From: Mycobacterium ahvazicum | GTDB lineage: Bacteria > Actinomycetota > Actinomycetes > Mycobacteriales > Mycobacteriaceae | Reading direction: 5' to 3' | Length of the DNA: 64,000 nucleotides | Assembly (NCBI RefSeq): GCF_900176255.2 | Contig: NZ_FXEG02000003.1 | Coordinates: 1,302,001 to 1,366,000, forward strand | Part shown: in pieces, positions 1 through 8,337 of the stretch | Position numbering within the stretch: the stretch's first letter is position 1 | Layout of the letters: each line of letters opens with the position of its first letter | Program-made: the position numbers and the translations under genes | The notes under the pieces: model-generated | Databases searched by the model: none | What the model saw: the letters and a program-made list of their open reading frames with translations, nothing else | What the model was told of the DNA's origin: nothing

Positions 1-1704
1 GTAGATGATGGCCACGTCCTGGTGCTTTTCGGCGATGGTCTCCTGACCCTCGCGATAGCGTTGCGCCACCGACTCCGGCATCAGCGCCAGCAGCAGGCGG
101 TCGTTTTCTTTGCGCTGCTCGTTGAGCAGCTCGTCCTTAATTGCCAGGTTCCGGCTCATCTCGTTGAAAGCCTGAGTGAGGTCCCCGATTTCGTCGCGCG
201 AGGTGACCGGGATATTGACTTCATAGTCGCCGGAGCTGATCTTCTGGGTACCGGCTTGTAGCCGGCGGACGGGCCGCAGCATGATCTGGGCAAGCACCAT
301 CGAGGCGACACACACGACGAAGATCATCGACGCGACACCGACCACCAGTGTTTGGCTGAATCTGCCCAGCCGCGCAAAAGCATCCGAGTCGTCGCGCGTC
401 ACCAAGATTGACCAGTGCAGATCGGAATTGGGCACGTTGAACGGGGTATAGGCCTCCATCTCGCTGTTGCCCGTGTAGTCGGTGCCGGTGACGGTTCCGG
501 TCTGCCCGCGTTGGGCGGCACGAAAGCCCGCCGTTTCCGCCGGCTGCACGAGGATCGTCGTCCCCAACTGAATCGCTCTGTTGGCCACATCGGGCGGAGT
601 TCCGGCCGCGATGGCCTCCTTGCGATATTCCTCCGGATCCTCGAGGAATATCCGGGAATCGGAGCGCATCAGGCCGTCGGGACCCACCAAATACGATTCG
701 GTCGACGGGCCCATGCCGGCGGCTTCCCATTGCTTGTCGGCGGTCATGATCCGGTTGATCTTCGGAGTTGGCAGCGGCCAAGCCATTACGCCGTCGATCT
801 TGCCGTTCATGCCGATCGGCGACACCACCCACCCGGTGGGAGCATCCAGCGCCGGTTGATACGTCTGGAAGTCGGTGATCCAGACGAAGTCGACATCGTT
901 GGAACGCAAGGCCTTTTGATAGGCATCGCGCAGATTGGATTCGCGATAGGGGCCGGTGAAGATGTTGGTGCCCAGGTCGGGCCCCTTGGCCACGGAGTAG
1001 ACGACATTGCCGCCGTTGTCGAGCAACAGCACGTCTCGGTAGTCGAAGCGAGTGACGATGCCGCGCATGTAGAAGTCGAATCGCGCGTTAGCGGCCGACC
1101 ATGCACTGCCGTCGCCCGCGTCCACTACCGGCAGCCCGTCAGCACTGGTCCTGGGCGGCGCGGTGTAGTTCGCCTGAAGGTATTTCTGCGCGTTGGTACT
1201 CGGCATCACGGCGTTGATATCGATCGTGTCGCCGGTGATGCGTTTGATCGGTTTGATCATCTCGTTGTCGTAGTAGTTGACTAGCGACTGCTGCTGGGCG
1301 GGACTGATCGTCGCGTTGCCCAACTGGTTGAAGCCGGCGGAGAACGCTTCCATGGCCTGAACAATGCTGAACCCGCCGCTGTAGACGATGAGCGAGTTCG
1401 TCATCTGCTTGAACAGCGATTCCAGTTGCCGCTGCTGAGATTCGCGCAGCTCGGTCAGCCGTTCGGCCTCGACTTGGCGTAGTGCGCTGCGGCCGGTAAG
1501 AGCCCCGATGAGGCCAACGACGGCCACCGAAAAGATGCTGCAGATCAACAGAGTCATCAACAGCTTGGACTGGATGCCTACCCGCAGGAAACGCCGGCGG
1601 CGAAACCTGCGCGTCGTGCGAGACGCACCCTCTTGGGTCACTGCTTCTTGGGCCGGGAGGGTTTCGGTGTCCGATGCGGCGTCGGTCAGCTCACTCGATG
1701 TCAC
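1..1704 (-). CDS. Membrane adenylate/guanylate cyclase with HAMP domain (Rv2435c-like), 3' part missing
   Basis: Partial gene running off the left edge; the first 568 codons are present. The GTG start at 1702-1704 has an AAGGAAG ribosome site about four bases upstream. A basic stretch (about residues 30-41) precedes membrane helix 1 (about 48-71). A long extracytoplasmic sensor region of roughly 375 residues follows, resembling a Cache-type ligand domain. Helix 2 (about 451-473) leads into a HAMP domain (LRPVRRLQAGT, then GDYEV and DEIGDLTQAFNEM). The visible end, KHQDVAIIY, is the usual beginning of a class III cyclase domain, so the catalytic residues lie outside the window. By family it would make cAMP or cGMP in response to an external signal. 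It is divergent from rbsK, as Rv2435c is in M. tuberculosis. Confidence 0.85.
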   Translation of the reverse strand, partial: MTSSELTDAASDTETLPAQEAVTQEGASRTTRRFRRRRFLRVGIQSKLLMTLLICSIFSVAVVGLIGALTGRSALRQVEAERLTELRESQQRQLESLFKQMTNSLIVYSGGFSIVQAMEAFSAGFNQLGNATISPAQQQSLVNYYDNEMIKPIKRITGDTIDINAVMPSTNAQKYLQANYTAPPRTSADGLPVVDAGDGSAWSAANARFDFYMRGIVTRFDYRDVLLLDNGGNVVYSVAKGPDLGTNIFTGPYRESNLRDAYQKALRSNDVDFVWITDFQTYQPALDAPTGWVVSPIGMNGKIDGVMAWPLPTPKINRIMTADKQWEAAGMGPSTESYLVGPDGLMRSDSRIFLEDPEEYRKEAIAAGTPPDVANRAIQLGTTILVQPAETAGFRAAQRGQTGTVTGTDYTGNSEMEAYTPFNVPNSDLHWSILVTRDDSDAFARLGRFSQTLVVGVASMIFVVCVASMVLAQIMLRPVRRLQAGTQKISSGDYEVNIPVTSRDEIGDLTQAFNEMSRNLAIKDELLNEQRKENDRLLLALMPESVAQRYREGQETIAEKHQDVAIIY

Positions 1705-1829
1705 TGGCTTCCTTCTTCCCAACGAGGCGCTGTTCACGCAGCACATTAGCGCGCGGACATCACAAAATTGTCGTTTGCGGCATGCGATTGCCGTCGAATG
1801 GCAAGCAACACGCGACTAACGTTGAACAG

Positions 1830-2705
1830 ATGGCTCGGGTCTGCGTCGTCGGCAGTGTCAACATGGACATCACCTGCGACGTCGCCGCGCTTCCCCGCCC
1901 GGGTGAGACGGTGCTTGCGTCGTCATTGAGTTACGCCCCCGGCGGCAAAGGCGGCAACCAGGCCGTGGCCGCTGCACGCGCGGGGGCGCACGTGCAGTTC
2001 GTCGGGGCGCTCGGCGACGACGGCGCGGCTGCGAGCTTGTGGGCACATCTGGTGGCCAACGGTGTTGGGCTGGACGCGACCGTGACCGTCCCCGGTCCCA
2101 GCGGCACGGCGATCATCGTGGTGGACGCCGGCGCCGAGAACACCGTCGTGGTGGCGCCGGGGGCCAACGGACAGCTCACCGCGAGTACGGCGGCCACCCG
2201 GGTGATCACCGACAGCGATGTGTTGTTGACCCAGTTGGAGATTCCGATCGCCACGGCGGTGGCCGCGGCACGCGAAGCCAAGACGGCGGGTGCGGTCGTC
2301 ATCGTCAACGCCTCGCCGTGCCACCAGGTGCGAAGCGCGCTCGCCGAACTGGCGGATCTCGCGGACGTGGTGATCGCCAACGAGAACGAAACCGAGGAAT
2401 TACCTTGGCGACCAAATCATTTGGTGACCACGCTTGGTGCCCGCGGCGCTCGCTATGTCGGCCGGGACGATGAGCTGTGGGTACCCGCGCCCGTAGTCCA
2501 CGCGGTGGACACCACGGGTGCCGGTGATGTCTTTGCCGGAGTGCTGGCAGCGAGCTGGCCGCGCGACCCGGGTTCGCGGGCTGAGCGATTGGCGGCCTTG
2601 GAACGGGCTTGCACCGCGGCCGCGCTGTCGACACTGGTGCCCGGAGCCGGTGACTGCGCGCCGGATGCCGACGCCATCGCCGCGGCACTGTCCGGGCCCA
2701 CGTGA
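1830..2705 (+). CDS. rbsK: Ribokinase (PfkB family sugar kinase)
   Basis: PfkB-family kinase of 291 residues, predicted to phosphorylate ribose with ATP in the cytosol. The N-terminus reads VCVVGSVNMDI, the family's first strand. The substrate motif PGGKGGNQAVAAARAG lies near residues 36-51. The C-terminal signature DTTGAGDVFAGVL contains the catalytic aspartate of the anion hole. The ATG at 1830 is preferred because the homology begins there, although the frame is open further upstream to 1674. The TGA overlaps the GTG of the next gene, so the two are probably translationally coupled. Order matches Rv2435c-Rv2436-Rv2437. Confidence 0.9.
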   Translation: MARVCVVGSVNMDITCDVAALPRPGETVLASSLSYAPGGKGGNQAVAAARAGAHVQFVGALGDDGAAASLWAHLVANGVGLDATVTVPGPSGTAIIVVDAGAENTVVVAPGANGQLTASTAATRVITDSDVLLTQLEIPIATAVAAAREAKTAGAVVIVNASPCHQVRSALAELADLADVVIANENETEELPWRPNHLVTTLGARGARYVGRDDELWVPAPVVHAVDTTGAGDVFAGVLAASWPRDPGSRAERLAALERACTAAALSTLVPGAGDCAPDADAIAAALSGPT

Positions 2706-3313
2706 TGGACGGCGTCGCCGTCGTCGCCCTGACGCTCTTTGCCGCTTTCGGGGTGCTCGGATTCGGTTGGCGTAGTTGGCTGCAGTATCGCCGCACCGGA
2801 TCCACCGGCTTTCGCGGCATCCGCGGCGGGTCGACGGAATGGGTCGCGGGCGCCGGTTTCGCCGTCGCACTGGCGGTGACGGCGAGCGCTCCAATCCTGC
2901 AGCTCTGCAACGTCGTTGAGCCGTTGCGTGCGCTGACCGCCGGATGGATCCAGTACGTCGGGATCGTGGTCGCGATCCTGGGCATCGCCGCCACGGTCTA
3001 CGCGCAACTCGAGATGGGCGATTCCTGGCGGATCGGGGTGGACGAACGGGAGACCACGACGCTGGTGCACACCGGCGTATTCGGGCAGGTGCGCAACCCG
3101 ATCTATACCGCGATGTTCATCTTTGGCTTCGGGATCGCGTTGGTAACCCCGAATGTCGTTGCCTGTGCCGGATTTATCCTGCTCGTCGCCACCGTCGAGC
3201 TACAGGTACGCCGTGTCGAGGAGCCGCACTTGTTGCGAACCCACGGCGACGCGTATCGGGACTATGCCGCCACCGTCGGCCGCTTCGTCCCGGGGGTCGG
3301 CCTGATTCGTTAG
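2702..3313 (+). CDS. PEMT/isoprenylcysteine methyltransferase-like membrane protein (Rv2437-like)
   Basis: Membrane protein of 203 residues with about four to five hydrophobic helices. The C-terminal half carries the phospholipid/isoprenylcysteine methyltransferase pattern: a TLVHTGVFGQVRNPIYT stretch near residue 120, where the RNPIY part is typical, then VEEPHLLRTHGDAYRDYAATVGRF, where the EE/H and Y-x-x-Y residues bind S-adenosylmethionine in the family. The substrate is unknown. The GTG at 2702 overlaps the rbsK stop; an ATG follows as the second codon. It is longer than the M. tuberculosis Rv2437 annotation as I remember it (about 139 residues). Its stop codon overlaps the stop of the convergent GntR gene. 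Confidence 0.75.
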   Translation: MMDGVAVVALTLFAAFGVLGFGWRSWLQYRRTGSTGFRGIRGGSTEWVAGAGFAVALAVTASAPILQLCNVVEPLRALTAGWIQYVGIVVAILGIAATVYAQLEMGDSWRIGVDERETTTLVHTGVFGQVRNPIYTAMFIFGFGIALVTPNVVACAGFILLVATVELQVRRVEEPHLLRTHGDAYRDYAATVGRFVPGVGLIR

Positions 3314-4128
3314 CGCGAGTCCCGCCGCACATCGTGGGCGATCGCCAGGCCGTCGCCCGTTTCCAACTCGACGGCTGACTGACTCATCAGCACGCGACTG
3401 CGGCTCGGCGACAACACGATCGACAGGTAATGGTGCGGCAGGTCTGCCACGAATGCGAGCCGGTTGACCCGTAGCAGCGCGGTGCCGATCGCGGTGTCGA
3501 GCAGCCGGGCAAAGCGCGGACCCGCGATCTCGGCGGTGATCTCATGGCGCATCCGCTCCACCACGACACCGGCATCGGCCAGCAGTTCGTAGAGCGGTTT
3601 GCGCCGCATCGCCGACTCGGGCAGCTTGTCCGCCAACGCGTTTGGCAGCCAGGCTTCGGTGACCATCAACGGCTCACCGGTCCGGCGCTGGCGGCGCACC
3701 CGCACGATGTGCAACAGTTCGCCGGAGGTCTCCAGCGCGTCGGCGACGGGACGTGGCGGGCGCCGGTGCGAGTCGTATTCGAGCACGTCGACCTCGGTCT
3801 CGAACTGGGCCTGCCGCAGCCCGTCCATGTACGAGCCGCCGGCCGCGGGCAGGTCGGCCGGCGCGTGCTCCCGCACGAACGAGCCGACGCCCTGCCTGCG
3901 CTCGATGTATCCCTGGTCGGCCAGGTCCGCCAGGGCGCGGCGAACCGTGATGCGCGAAACCCCGAACTGATCACACAGCGTCTGCTCGGTCGGCAGCGCG
4001 TCGCCGGGAGCCAGCACGCCGCGGTCGATCTCGTCGTGCAACACCAAAAACAGTTGCCGGTGCAGCGGCACACCGGCGCCGGCGGACACCGCACTGCTTT
4101 CTGCATCGGCCCCCTGCATGTTCGCCAT
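3310..4128 (-). CDS. GntR family regulator, HutC/UTRA type
   Basis: Transcription factor of 272 residues. An N-terminal winged helix (about residues 20-85) contains ALPTEQTLCDQFGVSRITV and the wing ending in GVGSFV. A C-terminal UTRA effector domain follows (about 105-260), with RRQRRTGEPLMVTEAWLP and LLRVNRLAFVADLPHHYLSIVL. Regulators of this type usually bind an intermediate of the pathway they control. The gene is divergent from the PrpD/lyase/aconitase operon and shares an 79 bp gap with it that holds a perfect palindrome, so it most likely represses that operon and itself. The start is uncertain: ATG at 4128 or the ATG nine bases further in, which has better spacing from GGGAG. Confidence 0.87.
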   Translation of the reverse strand: MANMQGADAESSAVSAGAGVPLHRQLFLVLHDEIDRGVLAPGDALPTEQTLCDQFGVSRITVRRALADLADQGYIERRQGVGSFVREHAPADLPAAGGSYMDGLRQAQFETEVDVLEYDSHRRPPRPVADALETSGELLHIVRVRRQRRTGEPLMVTEAWLPNALADKLPESAMRRKPLYELLADAGVVVERMRHEITAEIAGPRFARLLDTAIGTALLRVNRLAFVADLPHHYLSIVLSPSRSRVLMSQSAVELETGDGLAIAHDVRRDSR

Positions 4129-4160
4129 GCTCCCACACCGCCTTCCTTGCGCCCGTGGAT

Positions 4161-4186
4161 CAGTTGTTATATAGCTATAACAACTG
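4161..4186. promoter_or_regulatory. Perfect inverted repeat, probable GntR/HutC operator
   Basis: CAGTTGTTATA (4161-4171), spacer TAGC, then TATAACAACTG (4176-4186): an 11+4+11 bp perfect inverted repeat. It ends 21 bases before the ATG of the MmgE/PrpD gene and lies 33 bases upstream of the regulator gene. The inner GTTATA/TATAAC part resembles the GT-N-TA / TA-N-AC core used by HutC-type GntR regulators. It is AT-rich inside a very GC-rich region. Confidence 0.75.
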
Positions 4187-4207
4187 ACCGTTCGTGAAGG
4201 AGTTTCG

Positions 4208-5638
4208 ATGACCGCGGTTCAGCAGCACGCCGCCAGCGATCCGGCGGGCCCGACCGGGCGATTGGCCACCTGGGTCGCGGGCCTCACGCTCGGCGACGTC
4301 CCCGCGGACGTGATTGAACGGGCGAAATATCTCCTGCTCGACGGGTTGGGCTGCGCACTGGTCGGTGCGCAATTGCCCTGGTCACGGATCGCGACTGGCG
4401 CGGTGCTGGAGCTGGAGGGTGCCGGCGACACCGTGGTGATCGGCACCGGCCACACCACCGGCGCACCCGCGGCCGCGGTGCTCAACGGAACCTTCATCCA
4501 GGGCTTCGAGCTTGACGACTTCCATCCACTGGCGCCCTTGCACAGCTGCTCGCTGTTGATTCCGGCATTGCTGTCGACGGCGTCGGTTCGGCCGCATCCG
4601 ACGACCGGTGCCGAGTTCCTGCTCGGGGCGATCGCCGGGTTCGAAGTGGGTCCGCGCGTGGGCTACACACTGCACGGAACTCAGATGCTCGACCGTGGCT
4701 GGCACTCCGGCCCGGTCTTTGGCACCCATTCGGCGGCCATGGCGTCGGGCAAGCTGCGCGGTCTGCCGCCCGCCCAGCTCGAAGACGCCCTCGGCCTGGC
4801 CGGCACCCAGTCCGCCGGGCTGATGGCCGCGCAGTACGAGGCAATGAGCAAGCGCATGCACCATGGCTTGGCCGCCCGCAACGGCTGCTACGCCGCCGGG
4901 CTTGCCGCCGCCGGCTATACCGGCATCAAGCGGGTGTTCGAGCGCGAATATGGCGGATTCCTCAGTGTTTTCGGTGAAGGCCACAATCCCGATGCCGCTG
5001 TGCTGACCGGTCAGCTCGGCCAGCGCTGGGAGACCACCTTCATCATGGTCAAGTCCTACGCCGCAATGGGCGGTCTGCACGGGGCGATCGATGCGGCCCG
5101 GCGATTGCGGAGTTCGATTGCGCCGAAAGATATCTCGACGGTAGACATCACCGTCGGCGAGACGGTCTACAAGCACGGCTGGTGGCGTCCGGAACGTCCG
5201 CTCACGCCGATCGGCGCGCAGATGAATATCGGCTACGCCACCGCCGCAGCACTGCTGGACGGCAACGTGCTGACCGAGCAGTTCACCCCGGCACGGCTGG
5301 ACGCCGACGACATCTGGTCGCTGATCTCCAATACCTCGGTGCACCTCGATGAATCGCTGACCAACGCGCCGATCACCGAGCGGTTCCGGACCGATGTCAC
5401 AGTGACCACGCGAGACGGCGCGGTGCACCGGGCCCGCGTCGACCTGCCGCACGGCGCGCCCACCGACCCGGTCACCAACGACGAACTCGTCGCGAAGTTT
5501 CATTGCCTCGCCGATCGGGTGACGAGCCGGCGACGCGCCGATGCCATCGAGCGGGCGATGGTCGGTCTGGAAAACCTGGATGACATCGACGAACTGAACG
5601 ACCTGCTCGCCGCGCCTGTCGCGGGCGCCCTGGACTGA
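4208..5638 (+). CDS. MmgE/PrpD family protein
   Basis: Protein of 476 residues belonging to the MmgE/PrpD fold. Family members include 2-methylcitrate dehydratase (PrpD), cis-aconitate decarboxylase and iminodisuccinate epimerase, so the reaction cannot be fixed from the family alone. Typical features are LLLDGLGCALVG near residue 40, an FIQGFELDDFHP motif near 97, and the GTQSAGLMAAQYEAMSKRMHHG core near 200. A strong ribosome site (GAAGGAG) sits seven bases before the ATG. It is the first gene of the GntR-controlled operon and is followed ten bases later by the lyase gene. It has no place in the corresponding M. tuberculosis interval. Confidence 0.85.
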   Translation: MTAVQQHAASDPAGPTGRLATWVAGLTLGDVPADVIERAKYLLLDGLGCALVGAQLPWSRIATGAVLELEGAGDTVVIGTGHTTGAPAAAVLNGTFIQGFELDDFHPLAPLHSCSLLIPALLSTASVRPHPTTGAEFLLGAIAGFEVGPRVGYTLHGTQMLDRGWHSGPVFGTHSAAMASGKLRGLPPAQLEDALGLAGTQSAGLMAAQYEAMSKRMHHGLAARNGCYAAGLAAAGYTGIKRVFEREYGGFLSVFGEGHNPDAAVLTGQLGQRWETTFIMVKSYAAMGGLHGAIDAARRLRSSIAPKDISTVDITVGETVYKHGWWRPERPLTPIGAQMNIGYATAAALLDGNVLTEQFTPARLDADDIWSLISNTSVHLDESLTNAPITERFRTDVTVTTRDGAVHRARVDLPHGAPTDPVTNDELVAKFHCLADRVTSRRRADAIERAMVGLENLDDIDELNDLLAAPVAGALD

Positions 5639-5648
5639 AAGGACGGCC

Positions 5649-6533
5649 ATGGCCAGCACACCGGCCCGCCAACGGCTGCGAGACCTGTTGGACACGCGCG
5701 AACTCATCGTCGCACCAGGGGTTTTCGACGGTATCTCGGCACAGTTGACCAAGCGCACCGGACATGTAGCTGCGTACATGACCGGAGCGGGTGTCGCGGC
5801 GTCCGGGTTCGGCCTGCCCGACATCGGGTTGGTCACCGCGACCGAGATGGCCGACCGGGTCCGGATGATCGCCGGCGCACTGGGCGACATTCCGCTGATC
5901 GCCGACGCCGACACCGGCTACGGGGCACCGATGAACGTGGTACGCACGATGCGCTGTTACGAGGCGGCCGGAGTAGCCGCAATTCAATTGGAAGACCAGG
6001 TATTTCCGAAACGCTGCGGCCATTTGCCCGACAAGCGGGTCGTCGACGCCGCGGTGTTCGAACAGACGCTGGCTGCCGCGCTGGACGCCAGGTCCGACGA
6101 CAACCTGCTCGTCGTGGCCCGCACCGACGCCCGCGGCCCGCTGGGGCTGGACGTCGCGATCGAGCGGGCGAATCGTTATGCCGAAGCGGGAGCGGACATC
6201 ATCTTCGTCGAAGCGCCACGCGACGAGCAGGAGGTCGAGCGCATCGCACGCGAGGTCGATGCGCCCTTGCTGATCAATCTGGTGCTCGGCGGGCTGACCC
6301 CGCTGGAATCGGCGTCCCGGTTGCAGGAGTTGGGCTACGCGATCTCGATCCACCCGGGCAACCTGCTGATGCAAGCGACATTCGGCATGCTGCAAAGCCT
6401 TTGCCAACTCAACGGCAGCGACGTGGTCACCCATCTGCCCGCCAGCCCCGCCGACTTCTTCAACCTGGTCGGCATGTCAGAGTGGCTGGAGCTCGACGCC
6501 AAGTACACAGTTAAGGATGCCTCATGGGCATGA
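5649..6533 (+). CDS. Isocitrate lyase/PEP mutase superfamily lyase
   Basis: Cytosolic enzyme of 294 residues from the isocitrate lyase/PEP mutase superfamily. It carries the catalytic loop KRCGH at residues 121-125, the metal-binding DADTGYG at 86-92 and the ED pair at 115-116. Relatives with a K-x-C-G-H loop cleave C-C bonds in 2-methylisocitrate, 2,3-dimethylmalate or oxaloacetate. Next to aconitase-type subunits, the best guess is a lyase that splits a substituted malate or isocitrate, releasing pyruvate, glyoxylate or succinate. Its last ten bases overlap the next gene, which suggests translational coupling. Confidence 0.85.
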   Translation: MASTPARQRLRDLLDTRELIVAPGVFDGISAQLTKRTGHVAAYMTGAGVAASGFGLPDIGLVTATEMADRVRMIAGALGDIPLIADADTGYGAPMNVVRTMRCYEAAGVAAIQLEDQVFPKRCGHLPDKRVVDAAVFEQTLAAALDARSDDNLLVVARTDARGPLGLDVAIERANRYAEAGADIIFVEAPRDEQEVERIAREVDAPLLINLVLGGLTPLESASRLQELGYAISIHPGNLLMQATFGMLQSLCQLNGSDVVTHLPASPADFFNLVGMSEWLELDAKYTVKDASWA

Positions 6534-7777
6534 CCGTCATCGAGAAGATCTTCGCGCGCAAGGCCGGCCTGGACTCGGTGGCGCCCGGCGATACCGTGGT
6601 GGTGGACGTCGATATGACCGTGCTGATCGATCTGCAATTCGCGACGATGTGGATCCAGCCCAACAGGATTCACGACCCCGACAAACTGGCCGTCGTCATG
6701 GACCACGCCGTGCCCGCACCGACCATCAAGGACGCCGCGGGCGGTCCGCAGGCCCGCAAATTCGTCGCCGACTTCGGCATCGAACGCTTCTACGATGTCG
6801 GGCGCCACGGCATCTGCCATCAGGTCATCGCCGAGAATGGCCTGGCCCGACCCGGAGAAATCTTGGCCTGCACCGACTCTCACACCTGCGCTGCGGGTGC
6901 TTACAACCCCGCGGCCCGCGGACTCGGCCCCGCCGAGATCTACTCGATCATGTGCACCGGCACCACGTGGTTCCAAGTCACGCCGACCGTCCGCTACGAA
7001 CTCGAGGGAAACAAACCAAACACGTTGAGCGGCAAGGACATCTTCTTATACATCGCCGACAAATACGGCGACGCCGCCAACCTCAATCTGGAATTCGGCG
7101 GCCCCGGCCTGGGCGGGATTCCGATGCACGACCGGCGCACCATCGCGACCCAGGGCGCGGAGGTGTCGGCCGATTTCAGCACCTTCGAAGCCGACCACGT
7201 GCTGGCCGCATTCCTCGACGACACCGGCGTCACCGGATATACCTCGGCCGCACCGGATCCCGACGCTACCTATCACGATGTGCGGCACATCGACCTGTCC
7301 GCGCTGGAACCCTATGTGGCGCGGCCTGGCACAGTCAGCCGCAACGGCTTGCCCGTGTCACAGCTGGGCCGGCAGAAAGTGAACCAGGCGTTCATCGGGT
7401 CATGCGCGAACGGTCAACTCGAGGATCTCGAGATCGCCGCACAAGTGTTGCGCGGCAATACCGTTGCCCCAGGGGTGCGGCTGCTCGTCACGCCAGCCTC
7501 CCAGTCCGTGTACCGAGATGCCATGCGGCTCGGTTACCTACAGGACATCGCCGACGCGGGTGGTGTCGTCACCAACTCGACGTGCGGCGCCTGTTTCGGC
7601 TACCACATGGGCGTCATCGGCCCCGGCGAAGTGTGCGTCACGTCCAGCACCCGCAACTTCACCGGACGCATGGGCAGCACCGAGGCCGAAATCTTCATGG
7701 CCTCTACCGCGACCGTTGCCGCGTCGGCGATCACCGGTTACATCACCGATCCGAGGAGTGTGGCGGCATGGCGGTGA
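6524..7777 (+). CDS. Aconitase-family hydratase, large subunit (LeuC/DmdA-like)
   Basis: Large subunit of 417 residues from the 3-isopropylmalate dehydratase/homoaconitase group. It is a [4Fe-4S] hydro-lyase: the three cluster cysteines are C294 (in GSCANG), C354 and C357 (in STCGAC). The substrate signature TRNFTGRMGS lies near 376-385 and ACTDSHTC near 115-122. It ends with little beyond the catalytic domain, so it needs the separate small subunit encoded next. Besides leucine synthesis, such pairs act as dimethylmaleate, citraconate or homoaconitate hydratases; location in a catabolic-type operon argues against leucine synthesis. AAGGA lies about eight bases upstream of the ATG. Confidence 0.85.
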   Translation: MGMTVIEKIFARKAGLDSVAPGDTVVVDVDMTVLIDLQFATMWIQPNRIHDPDKLAVVMDHAVPAPTIKDAAGGPQARKFVADFGIERFYDVGRHGICHQVIAENGLARPGEILACTDSHTCAAGAYNPAARGLGPAEIYSIMCTGTTWFQVTPTVRYELEGNKPNTLSGKDIFLYIADKYGDAANLNLEFGGPGLGGIPMHDRRTIATQGAEVSADFSTFEADHVLAAFLDDTGVTGYTSAAPDPDATYHDVRHIDLSALEPYVARPGTVSRNGLPVSQLGRQKVNQAFIGSCANGQLEDLEIAAQVLRGNTVAPGVRLLVTPASQSVYRDAMRLGYLQDIADAGGVVTNSTCGACFGYHMGVIGPGEVCVTSSTRNFTGRMGSTEAEIFMASTATVAASAITGYITDPRSVAAWR

Positions 7778-8337
7778 GTTCGCTGACGTTTCAAGGCAAG
7801 GTATGGGTGTTCGGCGACAATCTCAACACCGACGCGATGTACCCGGCCTTCGCGATGAAGATGGATCCTCCCGAAGCGGCCAAGCACATCTTCTACGAGG
7901 TCCGGCCGGGTTGGGCCGATCAGGTTTCCCCGGGCGATATCGTGCTGGCCGGCAAGAACTTCGGGATCGGCTCGTCGCGCCCGGTGGCTGCTCTGTTCAC
8001 CGAACTCGGTGTCGCCGGGCTGGTCGCCGAGGAATTCAATTCGCTGTTCTTCCGCAATGCCGTGAATGCCGGACTGCCTGCGATCACCGTGCCGGGCGCC
8101 ACCGCCGTGTTCACCGAGGGTGATACCGGCAGCTTCAACCTGACCGATGGCACCTGGCGCAATGACAGCACCGGAGCGTCGGGAACGGTTCCGAAGTTGC
8201 CCACCCTGATTCTCGAGATCATTGAGAGCGGCGGCGTCATGCCCCGGCTGGCGGCGCAGGGTTATCTGCCCGCCGAACTCGCCGACGTGCTGCGTTCCAG
8301 CGCGGTCGCCATGCGCGGCGCCGGAAGCGGCGCTTGA
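7768..8337 (+). CDS. Aconitase-family hydratase, small subunit (LeuD/DmdB-like)
   Basis: Swivel-domain subunit of 189 residues, partner of the preceding large subunit. It shows GDNLNTDAMYP near the start, the conserved GKNFGIGSSRP loop (about residues 63-73) that carries substrate-binding residues, and EEFNSLFFRNAVNAGLP near 89-105. The frame is open far upstream, but the homology, the GAGGAG site at 7753-7758 and the ten-base overlap with the large-subunit gene fix the ATG at 7768. Its TGA overlaps the ATG of the PEBP gene. Confidence 0.85.
   Translation: MAVSSLTFQGKVWVFGDNLNTDAMYPAFAMKMDPPEAAKHIFYEVRPGWADQVSPGDIVLAGKNFGIGSSRPVAALFTELGVAGLVAEEFNSLFFRNAVNAGLPAITVPGATAVFTEGDTGSFNLTDGTWRNDSTGASGTVPKLPTLILEIIESGGVMPRLAAQGYLPAELADVLRSSAVAMRGAGSGA

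Noticed and set aside
4382..5914. Open frame antisense to the PrpD and lyase genes
   Set aside because: Opposite genes with clear motifs and ribosome sites; low-complexity protein.
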